Shown here: in pieces, positions 41,646 to 51,212 of the stretch | Position numbering within the stretch: position 1 is the stretch's first letter | Layout: every line of letters starts with the position of its first letter | Assembly: GCF_044962685.1 (NCBI RefSeq) | Contig: NZ_JBBKTX010000016.1 | Location: forward strand, 62,001 to 126,000 | Direction: 5' to 3' | Length of the DNA stretch: 64,000 bases | Origin: Oceanobacter antarcticus | Lineage (GTDB): Bacteria > Pseudomonadota > Gammaproteobacteria > Pseudomonadales > Oceanobacteraceae | Program-made: the position numbers and the translations under genes | Notes under the pieces: generated by a model | Databases searched by the model: none | What the model was told of the DNA's origin: nothing | What the model saw: the letters and a program-made list of their open reading frames with translations, nothing else

Positions 41646-44285
41646 ATGAGCGAGCTGGATCCACTATTACGCGACAAGGTGAAAATGCTGGGCAAGATGC
41701 TGGGCAACACCATCCAGGCCAGTCAGGGCCGTGAGGTACTGGACTCAATCGAGTCCATTCGCAAACAGGCCAAACGTGCTCGCGGCGGCGACTCGGATGA
41801 GCGGGAGCAGCTGCTGACAACGCTGAAAAACCTGCCAGAAGAAACCTTGCTGCCTGTCGTACGCGGCTTTAACCAGTTTCTCAATCTGGCCAATATTGCT
41901 GATCAGCAACACGGCAGCAGCTGGCGCCGTGCCGAAGCACTGCAATCGGGTCTGGATACCATGTTTCCGGATTTACTGGAACGGCTTGATACCGCAGGTG
42001 TGGCGGTTGACGGTTTGAGTGAGCGCATCGCCAGCCTTAATATTGAACTGGTATTGACGGCCCATCCTACCGAAATTACGCGCCGAACCCTGATTCAGAA
42101 ATACGACGCTATCACTCGCTTGTTGCAGCAACGGGATGATCTGCATGATGAGCACCCCCTGCTGGGTGAACTGGATCAACGCCTGGCGCGGCTGATTGAA
42201 GAAATCTGGCACACCAACGAAATTCGCAAAACCCGGCCGACGGCAGTAGATGAAGCCCGCTGGGGGTTTGCGGTGGTGGAAAATTCGCTTTGGGCGGCGG
42301 TGCCGCAAATGATGCGGGATCTGGATCAGCAATTACTGGCGCGTGGTGGTTCCGTATTGCCTCTGGATGCCGCACCGGTACGGTTTGCTTCCTGGATGGG
42401 CGGTGACCGTGACGGCAATCCGAATGTCACGGCGCAGGTGACGCGAGAAGTGCTTTACCTGGCTCGCTGGATGGCAGCCGACCTGTATCTGCGTGACATT
42501 GATACGCTGGGTAATCAGTTGTCGATGGCGGCGGCTTCAGCAGAACTCCGGCGGGCCTACCCTAATGACCCGGACGAACCCTATCGGGCCTGCCTGCATG
42601 CGTTAAGGTCACGGTTGGTGGATACCAAGCAGTGGGCCAATGGTTGCATCAAACAGCAAGAGACCAGCGGTAATCCTCTGACTCGGGATGATGAGCTGCT
42701 GGAGCCGTTAACCCTGTGTTATCGCAGTTTACTGGAGCAAGGCATGGAGACCATTGCCGATGGCCAGTTACTCGATACCATTCGCCGGGTGGCCTGTTTT
42801 GGTGTATCGCTGGTGCGCCTGGATGTCCGCCAGGAATCCTCGCGCCATGCTGGTGTGATGCAGGAAATCTGTTTGTACTATGGTTGGGGTGATTACCTCA
42901 GTTGGACGGAAGACGAAAAGCAGACGTTTTTGCTCCGTGAGTTGGCGTCCCGGCGACCTCTGGTACCCAAGCACTGGCAGCCGTCGGCGGAAGTTCGTGA
43001 GGTTCTGGAGACGGTTGCGGTACTGGCGACGGAAGCCGGAGACGGGGTGTCTTGTTACATTATCTCCATGGCCAGCGAACCCTCGGATATTCTCGCCGTT
43101 GCCTTGTTGCTGCAGGATGCCGGTGTGCGTGAGCATTTCCCGGTGGTGCCACTGTTCGAAACATTGGGCGATCTGCAACAGGCGTCATTGCGGATGAGTA
43201 AGCTGTGGGCTGTCGACTGGTATCGGAGTTACTGCGAGCAGCGGCAGCAGGTCATGATTGGTTATTCTGACTCCTCCAAGGATGCCGGCCAGTTAGCCGC
43301 TGTCTGGGCGCAATATCAGGCCCAGGAAGCGTTGACCCGGACGGCCAGTGACGCCGGTATTTCCCTAACCCTGTTCCATGGCCGTGGCGGTACCGTCGGC
43401 CGTGGCGGTGGCCCGGCCCATCGGGCGATTCTGGCTCAGCCGCCGGGTTCCGTGGCCGGTGGTTTGCGGGTGACAGAGCAAGGGGAAATGATCCGCTTCA
43501 AATTTGGCCAGCCAGATGTGGCCCGCCGTAATCTGAAAATCTATGTGTCTGCGGTACTGGAAGCCAATTTACTGCCACCTGAGCCAGCCCGCATCGAGTG
43601 GCGTGAGCAAATGACTCGTCTGGCGGAACGGGGGGTTGCATCCTACCGTGCCATGGTCAGAGATACTCCTGAGTTCGTGCGCTATTTTCGCAGCGCGACG
43701 CCGGAACCGGAGCTGGGCAAACTGGCGCTGGGCAGTCGACCGGCAAGGCGCAAGGCGGGTGGTGGTATCGAAACTCTGAGGGCGATTCCCTGGATTTTTG
43801 CCTGGACCCAGATGCGGCTGATGTTGCCCGCCTGGCTTGGCTCGGACGAAGCGCTGGATGACTGCCAACAACAGGGCGATTTGCCGGTTTTGCAGCAGAT
43901 GTATCAGGACTGGCCGTTTTTCCGTACTTATATCGACATGCTGGAAATGGTGGTATCCAAAGCCGATGCTGCGATTGCTCAGTATTATGAAGCTCGTCTG
44001 GTCGAACCAGAGCTGCAGTTATTGGGTAGCCAGTTGCGCCAACGTCTTGATAAGGTTAAGACTTTGGTGCTGGCGATTAATCGCCAACAGGCCTTGCTTG
44101 ACAGTCATCCAATCTTGCGGGATTCCATGGCTGTACGTGATCCGTACACCGATCCGTTGCACTATTTGCAAGCGGAGTTGTTGTATCGTGAACGGCAACA
44201 TCCGGAAATTGTCAGCCAGCTGGTTGAACAAGCCTTGATGGTCACAATGGCCGGGATTGCAGCAGGCATGAGGAATACCGGTTAA
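41646..44285 (+). CDS. ppc: Phosphoenolpyruvate carboxylase
   Basis: An 879-residue enzyme carboxylating PEP to oxaloacetate to refill the TCA cycle. L-T-A-H-P-T-E (catalytic His), G-Y-S-D-S-S-K-D-A-G, F-H-G-R-G-G-T-V-G-R-G-G-G-P and the C-terminal M-R-N-T-G are all present. AGGAGG precedes the ATG. The order ppc-adk-tsaB is as in Pseudomonas, but a 363-base gap separates it from adk. Confidence 0.97.
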   Translation: MSELDPLLRDKVKMLGKMLGNTIQASQGREVLDSIESIRKQAKRARGGDSDEREQLLTTLKNLPEETLLPVVRGFNQFLNLANIADQQHGSSWRRAEALQSGLDTMFPDLLERLDTAGVAVDGLSERIASLNIELVLTAHPTEITRRTLIQKYDAITRLLQQRDDLHDEHPLLGELDQRLARLIEEIWHTNEIRKTRPTAVDEARWGFAVVENSLWAAVPQMMRDLDQQLLARGGSVLPLDAAPVRFASWMGGDRDGNPNVTAQVTREVLYLARWMAADLYLRDIDTLGNQLSMAAASAELRRAYPNDPDEPYRACLHALRSRLVDTKQWANGCIKQQETSGNPLTRDDELLEPLTLCYRSLLEQGMETIADGQLLDTIRRVACFGVSLVRLDVRQESSRHAGVMQEICLYYGWGDYLSWTEDEKQTFLLRELASRRPLVPKHWQPSAEVREVLETVAVLATEAGDGVSCYIISMASEPSDILAVALLLQDAGVREHFPVVPLFETLGDLQQASLRMSKLWAVDWYRSYCEQRQQVMIGYSDSSKDAGQLAAVWAQYQAQEALTRTASDAGISLTLFHGRGGTVGRGGGPAHRAILAQPPGSVAGGLRVTEQGEMIRFKFGQPDVARRNLKIYVSAVLEANLLPPEPARIEWREQMTRLAERGVASYRAMVRDTPEFVRYFRSATPEPELGKLALGSRPARRKAGGGIETLRAIPWIFAWTQMRLMLPAWLGSDEALDDCQQQGDLPVLQQMYQDWPFFRTYIDMLEMVVSKADAAIAQYYEARLVEPELQLLGSQLRQRLDKVKTLVLAINRQQALLDSHPILRDSMAVRDPYTDPLHYLQAELLYRERQHPEIVSQLVEQALMVTMAGIAAGMRNTG

Positions 44286-44648
44286 CCGGGTTCTCTTGCC
44301 GTTGGTCGCTGTTGTCTTCCGGGTAAGCAATTACCGGTGTCAAACCAGTACTACACAGATGCTTTGTGAAACGGGTAATATCTTGTTTTGACTCAGCACT
44401 GATTTGACCAGGTTAGTGGGTTTTGTACGACCTGGGGATAATGCCTCAGGTCGTAGTACGCCGCGTTAAAATGATAACAATCAAAGCGGTATACCAAAGT
44501 CGTGCGTTACTCTGGCGGGAATTTGGTCACAATAAGTTGAGATCAGACCTGTGCCAGAGTAAGGTTACAGCTATTTTTTGGCTGGTTAAAAAATAATCAT
44601 AATTTTGACCAGATGGATCCAAACCAATCTAACAACGAGGGGAAGCGC
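44286..44648. other. Intergenic region ppc-adk with one strong stem-loop
   Basis: I find no gene in these 363 bases. A 12-base stem with one mismatch and a six-base loop (44426-44455, arms starting TACGACCTG and ending CAGGTCGTA) lies in the middle; it has no T-run. The last 100 bases are AT-rich and probably hold the adk promoter. The stem-loop could be a weak terminator for ppc or part of an untranslated leader. Confidence 0.5.
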
Positions 44649-45302
44649 ATGCGCGTAATTCTTTTGGGCGCACCTGGTGCAGGCAAAGGCACTCAGGCTC
44701 AGTTCATTTGTGAAAAATTTGAAATTCCACAAATATCGACCGGCGACATGCTGCGTGCAGCAGTCAAAGCCGGTTCCGAGCTTGGTCTCAAGGTCAAGGA
44801 AATCATGGAAACGGGTGGTCTGGTATCGGATGAAATTATCATCGACCTGGTCAAGGAACGCATTGTCCAGGACGACTGTGTTAACGGTTTCCTGTTTGAT
44901 GGGTTTCCTCGTACGATTCCGCAGGCAGAAGCCATGCTGGAAGCCGGTGTGACGATCGATCATGTGGTTGAAATTGATGTGGACGATGAAGAAATCGTCA
45001 AACGTCTGAGTGGTCGTCGTGTACACCCTGGCTCAGGCCGTGTTTACCACGTGGTCTTTAATGCTCCTAAAGTGGCTGGCAAAGACGACGAGACAGGCGA
45101 AGATCTGGTGCAGCGTGATGATGACCAGGAAGCGACCATCCGCAAGCGCCTGTCGATCTACCACGAACAGACCGAACCACTGGTTGCTTTTTACAAGCAG
45201 CTGGAAGCCAAACAAGATGCCAATTCACCGAAATACAGTCATATTCCCGGTGTTGGCTCGCTGCAAGACATTACCAATACCGTGATGGCAGCGCTGGGTT
45301 AA
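44649..45302 (+). CDS. adk: Adenylate kinase
   Basis: A 217-residue long-form adenylate kinase with G-A-P-G-A-G-K-G-T, D-G-F-P-R-T and a full LID domain (G-R-R-V-H-P-G-S-G-R-V-Y-H) that lacks the zinc cysteines, as usual in gammaproteobacteria. It equilibrates ATP, ADP and AMP. GAGGGGAAG precedes the ATG; the open frame extends 12 codons upstream. A strong terminator follows. Confidence 0.97.
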   Translation: MRVILLGAPGAGKGTQAQFICEKFEIPQISTGDMLRAAVKAGSELGLKVKEIMETGGLVSDEIIIDLVKERIVQDDCVNGFLFDGFPRTIPQAEAMLEAGVTIDHVVEIDVDDEEIVKRLSGRRVHPGSGRVYHVVFNAPKVAGKDDETGEDLVQRDDDQEATIRKRLSIYHEQTEPLVAFYKQLEAKQDANSPKYSHIPGVGSLQDITNTVMAALG

Positions 45303-45321
45303 TCCCCAGATCGCTGGAAAG

Positions 45322-45344
45322 AAGCTCCTTCGGGAGCTTTTTTT
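45322..45344 (+). terminator. Intrinsic terminator after adk
   Basis: AAGCTCC and GGAGCTT pair around a TTCG tetraloop and run into seven T, 20 bases past the adk stop. Confidence 0.92.
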
Positions 45345-45380
45345 AGGTCTGCTGATTCTGTCAGCGAGTCGGGTTTGCTC

Positions 45381-45389
45381 TGCTATACT
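45381..45389 (+). promoter_or_regulatory. Extended -10 promoter for tsaB
   Basis: TGCTATACT is a TGn-extended -10 element, 32 bases before the tsaB start and just after the adk terminator. No good -35 is seen, as is usual for extended -10 promoters. Confidence 0.5.
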
Positions 45390-45420
45390 GCGCGTTTTTT
45401 AACAGAGGGCAGGGTTTGGA

Positions 45421-46158
45421 ATGGCCAATTTGCTGATTGTTGATGCCTCTTCGGCGTTGTGTTCTGTCAGTCTGATCTCGGCCGCCGGTGTCCAGGATCT
45501 TACCGAAAGACAACCCCGCCGCCATGCCCAGCGGCTGTTGCCGATGATCGACGAGGTGCTGCAGGTGGCCGGGGTGGACAAAACAGCTCTGGATGGTCTG
45601 GCTTTTGCCCGTGGCCCCGGCTCATTCACCGGTATCCGTATCGCCGTGAGTGTTATTCAGGGTATTGCGTTGGGGTTGAACCTGCCGGTCTATGGCTTTT
45701 CGACCTTGCAGTTGCTGGCACAACAGGCACTGGCCGAAACGACGGTGGGTCAGGTCGTGACTGTGCTGGATGCGTATATGGGCGAGGTCTTCTGGGCTGT
45801 CTACGAACGGAATGACGAGCAGGACGGACTGCTTTGTCGGCTGGTTGGCGCTGAGCAGGTCAGTGACCCACAGCGTTGTGTAGATGGTCTGCAGTACATG
45901 CTGCAGGCGCATCAAATCGATCCTTATAACTGCGTGTTGGCCGGTAATGGTGTGGCGCTGCTGACACCGACAGATCGGTTACCTGCACTGTCTGTCGTTG
46001 ACGGTATTGAACCCTTGAGTCACTACGCGGTCGATCAGGTCGCCAATGCCTGGCAGCGGGGGGAATTTGCTGGCTTCGAGGATTTCCCCCCCGTATATTT
46101 GCGCGATTCTGTCGCCTGGAAAAAACTGGACGAGCAACCAAGCCTGCTCAAACGCTGA
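45421..46158 (+). CDS. tsaB: tRNA threonylcarbamoyladenosine synthesis protein TsaB
   Basis: A 245-residue ASKHA-fold protein that pairs with TsaD in making t6A37 on tRNA. L-I-V-D-A-S-S at the N-terminus and G-P-G-S-F-T-G-I-R-I-A-V are the family marks. Slightly longer than E. coli TsaB (231). TrmO in this window acts on the same modification. uppP follows ten bases on. Confidence 0.94.
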   Translation: MANLLIVDASSALCSVSLISAAGVQDLTERQPRRHAQRLLPMIDEVLQVAGVDKTALDGLAFARGPGSFTGIRIAVSVIQGIALGLNLPVYGFSTLQLLAQQALAETTVGQVVTVLDAYMGEVFWAVYERNDEQDGLLCRLVGAEQVSDPQRCVDGLQYMLQAHQIDPYNCVLAGNGVALLTPTDRLPALSVVDGIEPLSHYAVDQVANAWQRGEFAGFEDFPPVYLRDSVAWKKLDEQPSLLKR

Positions 46159-46168
46159 GGAACCAATC

Positions 46169-46966
46169 GTGGGAATTTTTGAAACAGTCGTCTTGGCGAT
46201 TCTGCAAGGGATTACCGAGTTTTTACCGATCTCCAGCTCCGCTCACCTGATTTTGCCCTCACAGGTGTTCGGCTGGCCAGATCAGGGGTTGGCTTTTGAT
46301 GTCGCAGTGCATTTTGGCACCTTGCTTGCGGTTGTCTGGTATTTCCGTAATGAGCTGCAACGCATGATCGTGGGTTGGGTGACGACCGGATTTACCAGCG
46401 CGCCTAATGAAGATGGGCGTTTGTCCTGGCTGGTGGCCATTGCTACGGTGCCTGCTGTGATCGTGGGGTTACTGGGTCAGGATTATATCGAAGCCAATTT
46501 GCGTTCGACCCTGGTGATTGCGATCACGACGATTGTTTTCGGTATCGTGCTGGGTGTGTCTGATCGCTGCAAGCCGCATCGTGGCAGCCTGACCGAAATG
46601 ACGGTGGCACTGGCGCTGGCGATTGGTATGGCTCAGGCGTTGGCGTTGATACCAGGGACATCCCGCTCAGGCATTACCATGACGGCGGCGCTATTTCTGG
46701 GCTTTCATCGTCTGGATGCGGCGCGTTTTTCCTTTCTGTTATCGGTTCCTCTGATTCTGGCCGCCGCTGGCCTCAAGGTCGTGGAATTGCTGCAGGTGGC
46801 AGAGGGTGTTGACTGGTTCCATTTGTTGTTGGGGATGGCGGTGTCTGGCATCAGTGCCTGGGCCGGAATTCACTACTTCCTGCAGTTGGTCGATAAGCTG
46901 GGCATGTTGCCGTTTGTGATCTATCGCTTGCTGCTGGGTGTGCTGCTGTTGCTGTTTTTTGTCTGA
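46169..46966 (+). CDS. uppP: Undecaprenyl-diphosphate phosphatase UppP
   Basis: A 265-residue polytopic membrane protein that recycles the lipid carrier of peptidoglycan synthesis. G-I-T-E-F-L-P-I-S-S-S-A-H-L (catalytic Glu and Ser) and G-T-S-R-S-G-I-T-M (catalytic Arg) are present. A GTG start with TGAGG upstream is chosen; the open frame runs into tsaB. Confidence 0.94.
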   Translation: MGIFETVVLAILQGITEFLPISSSAHLILPSQVFGWPDQGLAFDVAVHFGTLLAVVWYFRNELQRMIVGWVTTGFTSAPNEDGRLSWLVAIATVPAVIVGLLGQDYIEANLRSTLVIAITTIVFGIVLGVSDRCKPHRGSLTEMTVALALAIGMAQALALIPGTSRSGITMTAALFLGFHRLDAARFSFLLSVPLILAAAGLKVVELLQVAEGVDWFHLLLGMAVSGISAWAGIHYFLQLVDKLGMLPFVIYRLLLGVLLLLFFV

Positions 46967-46978
46967 TGTTGATCGGCT

Positions 46979-47758
46979 ATGTCTGAGTTGATTTGTCTGG
47001 CCCCGCAGCGCGCGGCTGAAGCCGCTGTGTGGGCCTGCCGGTATGGCTTGACCCCCGCACCAGTGGAACAACTGCTGAATCCCGGTTTTCACCTTTGTCT
47101 TGATGACAGTGGTTTGTCGTTGCGTGAAGGGGCCGCTGGCAAGGCGGTTGTACGGGTTGACTTTACCGGCGGTACTGCAGCTCATCGGCGCCGTTTTGGC
47201 GGTGGCATGGGACAGGATATTGCCAGGGCTGTTGGCGTCTCGGGTGCTTATCAACCCAGTGTGATTGATGCGACAGCAGGATTGGGTCGAGACAGCTTTG
47301 TGCTGGCAACTCTTGGCTGTCAGGTGGTTGCCCATGAGCGTCAGCCGGTTGTGGCGGCGCTGTTGGATGATGGCCTGATACGTGGGCGGCAAGACATCGA
47401 GGCCGGAGAGATTGTTGCCCGTATTCGATTGTCGTTTGGCTCCAGTCATGAGCTGCTGGTTGCTGAAACAGAGGCATCGCGTCAGCCGGATGTGGTTTAT
47501 CTTGATCCGATGTTTGGTGAGGATGCCAAAGGTTCGGCCCAGGTTAAAAAGGATATGCAGGCGTTTCGTTCACTGGTGGGTGCTGACGCCGACGCTGACG
47601 CGCTGCTGGATGCGGCGCTGCAAACCGCTCGCTGCCGGGTAGTGGTGAAGCGGGGGCGCAAGGCCAAGCCTCTGGCCAATCGGCCCCCTTCTTATGCCCT
47701 GACGGGCAAGTCCAATCGTTTCGATGTCTATGTGCTGGCCAAGGTGGCACCACTCTGA
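46979..47758 (+). CDS. rsmJ: 16S rRNA m2G1516 methyltransferase RsmJ
   Basis: A 259-residue SAM-dependent enzyme. The SAM loop D-A-T-A-G-L-G-R-D-S-F, the active-site motif Y-L-D-P-M-F and the K-R-G-R-K-A-K-P-L region match RsmJ (YhiQ), which methylates G1516 of 16S rRNA. It follows uppP by 12 bases, likely in one transcript, and is convergent with plsB. Confidence 0.93.
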   Translation: MSELICLAPQRAAEAAVWACRYGLTPAPVEQLLNPGFHLCLDDSGLSLREGAAGKAVVRVDFTGGTAAHRRRFGGGMGQDIARAVGVSGAYQPSVIDATAGLGRDSFVLATLGCQVVAHERQPVVAALLDDGLIRGRQDIEAGEIVARIRLSFGSSHELLVAETEASRQPDVVYLDPMFGEDAKGSAQVKKDMQAFRSLVGADADADALLDAALQTARCRVVVKRGRKAKPLANRPPSYALTGKSNRFDVYVLAKVAPL

Positions 47759-47764
47759 CAGTGG

Positions 47765-47793
47765 CTGCAGCCCTGTCGTGTTCAGGGTTGCAG
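47765..47793. terminator. Hairpin between convergent rsmJ and plsB
   Basis: An 11-base stem with one G-T pair and a seven-base loop lies in the 44-base gap between the two stops. There is no T-run on either strand, so efficiency is uncertain. Confidence 0.45.
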
Positions 47794-47802
47794 GGTCAGG
47801 AC

Positions 47803-50256
47803 TCAGATACAACGCAAAATACTGTGCCGCACACTGCCGTCCAGTGCTTGCTCCAGCTGTTCGGTCAGTGCGACCAGGGCATCATCAAACGCCAGGACGT
47901 TATGCGCTTGCTGACTCAATATACCCTGATCTAACAGCTGTGAGACCAGCGTGCGAAACAGGGTGGCGTCAAAAAATTCCGGTGCATTCAAGCCATGCAG
48001 CAAGCTGACCCGCTGTGCAATCAGTGAGCACTGTTGCTCCAGCTGCTCTGCTGTCAAGGTGCCGGAACGTCGTTGTCGGAGCAGCGCCAGCGCCAGATAG
48101 TCGCGTTCCAGTGTCGGCATCATCAGCTTGGCCAGTGCCGTGAGTTCGGTATAGCTGGCCTCTCTGTCATCCACGGCGCAGTAGTGATTGTCGCTGCATT
48201 CCAGATAATTGGCGTCGCAAAGGGTTGCCAGCCAGCCGTCAATAACGGTGTCCAGTTGGGTTGTTGACCAGGGCAAAAATAGCTCTGCCTGCAGGTAGGG
48301 GTAGAGGGTCTGGATAAGTGATCGTAATTGCTCTGGTGGCAGTGGTTGGCGGTGCATCAGCAAGCAGCTCAGCACCGAGGGGATCGCCAGCAGATGCAGG
48401 ACGTTGTTGCGGTAGTAGGTCAATGCGATCGCCTGGCGATCATCAGCGTATATCAGGTCACCCATGCTGTGGCTCTGGCGCTGAATACTGCCGAGGGTTT
48501 CGGCATGCTGAAGCCACTCGGCGGCATTACCCTGGGTGACTTGCGTGCGGCTACTCAAGGGCTGCTGGACAATTAATGCTGCCCAGTTTTCCAGCCGCTG
48601 AATCAGTGCTGCTTCTTCCATGGCCTCTCGTGGGCTTGTCAGTAATGCCATGGCGACCAGGTTGATCGGATTGACCGAGGTTGCCTGATTGATGCCAGTG
48701 ACGATACGGCGGGCCAGCTTGTCGACCACCGGGCGTGCCCAGTCGGGGCGATAGTGGTTGGCCTGATAATCCTGTTCACGCCAGTCCGGCTGTTGTTGAT
48801 TGAGAAATTCGGTCAGATAAATCGGTTCGCCAAAGTTGACCTGTACCTTGCCAAAGTTGCGCCGGAACGACTTCAGTGTGGTAATCACGCCGAGCAGGCT
48901 TTCCTTGCGCTTTTTCTTACCCTTCAGTTCCTGCTGATAACTGCCCGCTTCAAAGACTTTTTCGTAACCCAGGTAAACCGGCATAAACAGGATGGGCTTG
49001 CGGGCATCGCGCAGATAGCTGCGTAATGTCATGGCCAGCATCCCGGCTTTGGGTTGCAGTGTCCTGCCGGTGCGGCTGCGGCCACCTTCAACAAAATATT
49101 CAGCGGCATAGCCACGAGTAAAAATACTGTGTAAATACTCGTCAAAAACGGCGGCATACAGCGGGTTGTCGCGAAACGATCGGCGCATAAAAAATGCGCC
49201 GCTGCGACGTAATATTGATCCGGCAACTGGCAGGTTAAGATTAATGCCGGCGGCAATTTGCGGGATTTGCAGACCATTGTGATAAAGCACATAAGACAGC
49301 AGCAAATAATCAATATGACTGCGGTGACAAGGGACATAAATAATCTCGTTGTCTCTGGCGGCCGTTTTCAAAGGATCAATATGGCTGACCTGAACCCCAT
49401 CGTAGAGGGTATTCCACACCCAGCTCAGTAATACATCCATAAATCGCACGGTGGTATAGGAAATATTGGAGGCAATTTCGTCGGCATATTTCAGTGCTTT
49501 CTGACGCGCCTGGGGCAGCGTCAGGCTGCGCTCCTGCATGGCCTGTTCAATCGCCGCCTGTACCAGCGGGCGGTTAGGGATCTGGCTGATCAGGGTGCGC
49601 CGATGGGACAGGTCTGGCCCGATGACGGTCGCGGAGACCAGTCGAAAGTGGATACGCAGCAGCAAGGCTGTTTTACGCGCCAGTCGTGTGGGTGTGCGAG
49701 TATCTTGTGCCAGTCGTTGCATCGACACCGGGCGGCTGATGTGCACAAAGGTATTGCGGCCATTAAACAGGATGGCCATCAGGGTGAAAATACGTCCGCC
49801 AAGGGTGCCACTGTTTTGCAGCCAGATGCGCAGAAAAGAACCTTCTTTTTCTGGCCCCCGTCCCCAGAATACCCGTACCGGTATCACTTCAAGATCGCGA
49901 TCGGGGTGAGCCAGCTGCCACTCGGCCAGTGTCTTCAGCGCTTTGCAGATCACCGGCTTGCCTGCTTTGCGGAAGGGGCTGCCAGAGCGGCGATAGACGT
50001 GAAAAAAAGGCTGCAGTCCTGCCTGGTTGAGTGGGCTGTTATCATCCAACGGACCGGTCCAGTCGAGTGTTTGTACCTCACGGTCAATTACCAGGGTTTC
50101 TGCCAATGAGGGGTAGAGCAAGGCATAAACCCGCAGAGTTCCACCGGTCGCTGACTGCTGCTGGGCCGGGCCTATCAGGCGGGTTTTAAGCAGGCTGTAT
50201 AGCAGTGCCTGGAGCCAGCCGAGTAGTCGTAGCTGCCAGCGGGAAAGCCGGTTCAT
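47803..50256 (-). CDS. plsB: Glycerol-3-phosphate acyltransferase PlsB
   Basis: An 817-residue membrane-associated enzyme acylating glycerol 3-phosphate at position 1, the first step of phospholipid synthesis. The H-R-S-H-I-D-Y (HX4D) catalytic motif near residue 310, F-V-E-G-G-R-S-R-T-G and V-Y-L-G-Y-E are the acyltransferase blocks. AAGGAT precedes the ATG. It stands alone, with slyX behind it on the same strand. Confidence 0.96.
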   Translation of the reverse strand: MNRLSRWQLRLLGWLQALLYSLLKTRLIGPAQQQSATGGTLRVYALLYPSLAETLVIDREVQTLDWTGPLDDNSPLNQAGLQPFFHVYRRSGSPFRKAGKPVICKALKTLAEWQLAHPDRDLEVIPVRVFWGRGPEKEGSFLRIWLQNSGTLGGRIFTLMAILFNGRNTFVHISRPVSMQRLAQDTRTPTRLARKTALLLRIHFRLVSATVIGPDLSHRRTLISQIPNRPLVQAAIEQAMQERSLTLPQARQKALKYADEIASNISYTTVRFMDVLLSWVWNTLYDGVQVSHIDPLKTAARDNEIIYVPCHRSHIDYLLLSYVLYHNGLQIPQIAAGINLNLPVAGSILRRSGAFFMRRSFRDNPLYAAVFDEYLHSIFTRGYAAEYFVEGGRSRTGRTLQPKAGMLAMTLRSYLRDARKPILFMPVYLGYEKVFEAGSYQQELKGKKKRKESLLGVITTLKSFRRNFGKVQVNFGEPIYLTEFLNQQQPDWREQDYQANHYRPDWARPVVDKLARRIVTGINQATSVNPINLVAMALLTSPREAMEEAALIQRLENWAALIVQQPLSSRTQVTQGNAAEWLQHAETLGSIQRQSHSMGDLIYADDRQAIALTYYRNNVLHLLAIPSVLSCLLMHRQPLPPEQLRSLIQTLYPYLQAELFLPWSTTQLDTVIDGWLATLCDANYLECSDNHYCAVDDREASYTELTALAKLMMPTLERDYLALALLRQRRSGTLTAEQLEQQCSLIAQRVSLLHGLNAPEFFDATLFRTLVSQLLDQGILSQQAHNVLAFDDALVALTEQLEQALDGSVRHSILRCI

Positions 50257-50324
50257 CCGTAATATCCTTGTTTGCTGTCATCGGAGCGATGCGGGGTTGA
50301 TCATATACTGCCAGCCCGATGAGG

Positions 50325-50570
50325 TTAATAATGGGGGGGTGGTGCATCATCCTGGGCGGATTTTATATCGCCTGTGTTGGCGGCCAATTGTTCCAGACGG
50401 CGGTTCATGAGCTGCATGGCCTGATGGGCCAGAGTGAAGTCTGCAGACAAGCGGGTTATCTGATCATTCAGTGTTTCGACCGTTTCGTCCATATAGCTCA
50501 GCCGGGTTTCCAGTTCGGTGATACGATCCAGTGCGTGGATCAGTTCAGGGGCGTTTGGGGTGTTACTCAT
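50325..50570 (-). CDS. slyX: SlyX family protein
   Basis: An 81-residue coiled-coil protein with heptads across its length and the family-typical P-P-P-H-Y end. SlyX proteins are widespread and of unknown function. An upstream ATG 13 codons earlier exists, but the family starts at the one given. Confidence 0.88.
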   Translation of the reverse strand: MSNTPNAPELIHALDRITELETRLSYMDETVETLNDQITRLSADFTLAHQAMQLMNRRLEQLAANTGDIKSAQDDAPPPHY

Positions 50571-50708
50571 TCGGGTTTGCTCACTGTGTTGAGGGGCAAT
50601 TGCTATCATATTGATTTTTTAAGAGATTTAGGATTTCATGCAGGGAGGCTGATTGCCGCTATGATCCAGAATATAAAACAGTTTTAAACGTTAATTACAG
50701 GTATCGCA

Positions 50709-51143
50709 ATGGTTCGTAAATTAAGTCTCGCTTTGCTGACAGCTGTTATTGTGTCAGTTGCTTTTTGGTTGTCGTTTCAGGGGTTGATGGGTGATGTACA
50801 GTTGCCGCTGGCGCTACCGCTGATTGTCTTTGTTGCCGGTTTTGTCGCGGGTTTGCTGGTTGTCTCTCTGGCTGGTGCTGAGCAGCCTCCTCGTGGTCGC
50901 AGTACGGGCACTATTGTTGAGGAAGACGTTGAGGATGGTCGTGAGCGTGGTGTCGTGAAATGGTTTAATGTCAAAAAAGGTTTTGGCTTTATTACCTGGG
51001 ATAGTGGCGAAGATGTCTTTGTGCATTTTCGTTCAATCCGTGGTCAGGGGCATCGCTCTCTGGCTGAAGGGCAAAGGGTCAAGTTTACTGTGGTACGGGG
51101 CGACAAGGGCCCGCAAGCAGAAGACGTGTCAGCGGTGCAATAA
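50709..51143 (+). CDS. Membrane-anchored cold-shock-domain protein
   Basis: A 144-residue protein in which two N-terminal transmembrane helices (about 7-26 and 36-57) and a charged linker precede a cold-shock domain (about 79-143) with K-G-F-G-F-I (RNP1) and V-F-V-H-F (RNP2). The domain should bind single-stranded RNA or DNA on the cytoplasmic face of the membrane. Such fusions occur in some Pseudomonas-related genomes but are uncharacterised as far as I know. It stands alone with a strong terminator. Confidence 0.9.
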   Translation: MVRKLSLALLTAVIVSVAFWLSFQGLMGDVQLPLALPLIVFVAGFVAGLLVVSLAGAEQPPRGRSTGTIVEEDVEDGRERGVVKWFNVKKGFGFITWDSGEDVFVHFRSIRGQGHRSLAEGQRVKFTVVRGDKGPQAEDVSAVQ

Positions 51144-51159
51144 GCCGTCCTGATGCAGC

Positions 51160-51193
51160 ATAAAAAAAAGCGGCGTTTGCCGCTTTTTTTTAT
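51160..51193. terminator. Strong terminator after the cold-shock-domain gene
   Basis: A perfect 15-base stem (ATAAAAAAAAGCGGC and its complement, loop GTTT) with eight A and eight T on either side can act on both strands. The structure resembles the one at the end of the TonB operon. Confidence 0.92.
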
Positions 51194-51212
51194 GGCGATT
51201 CTGTCCCGGTTA

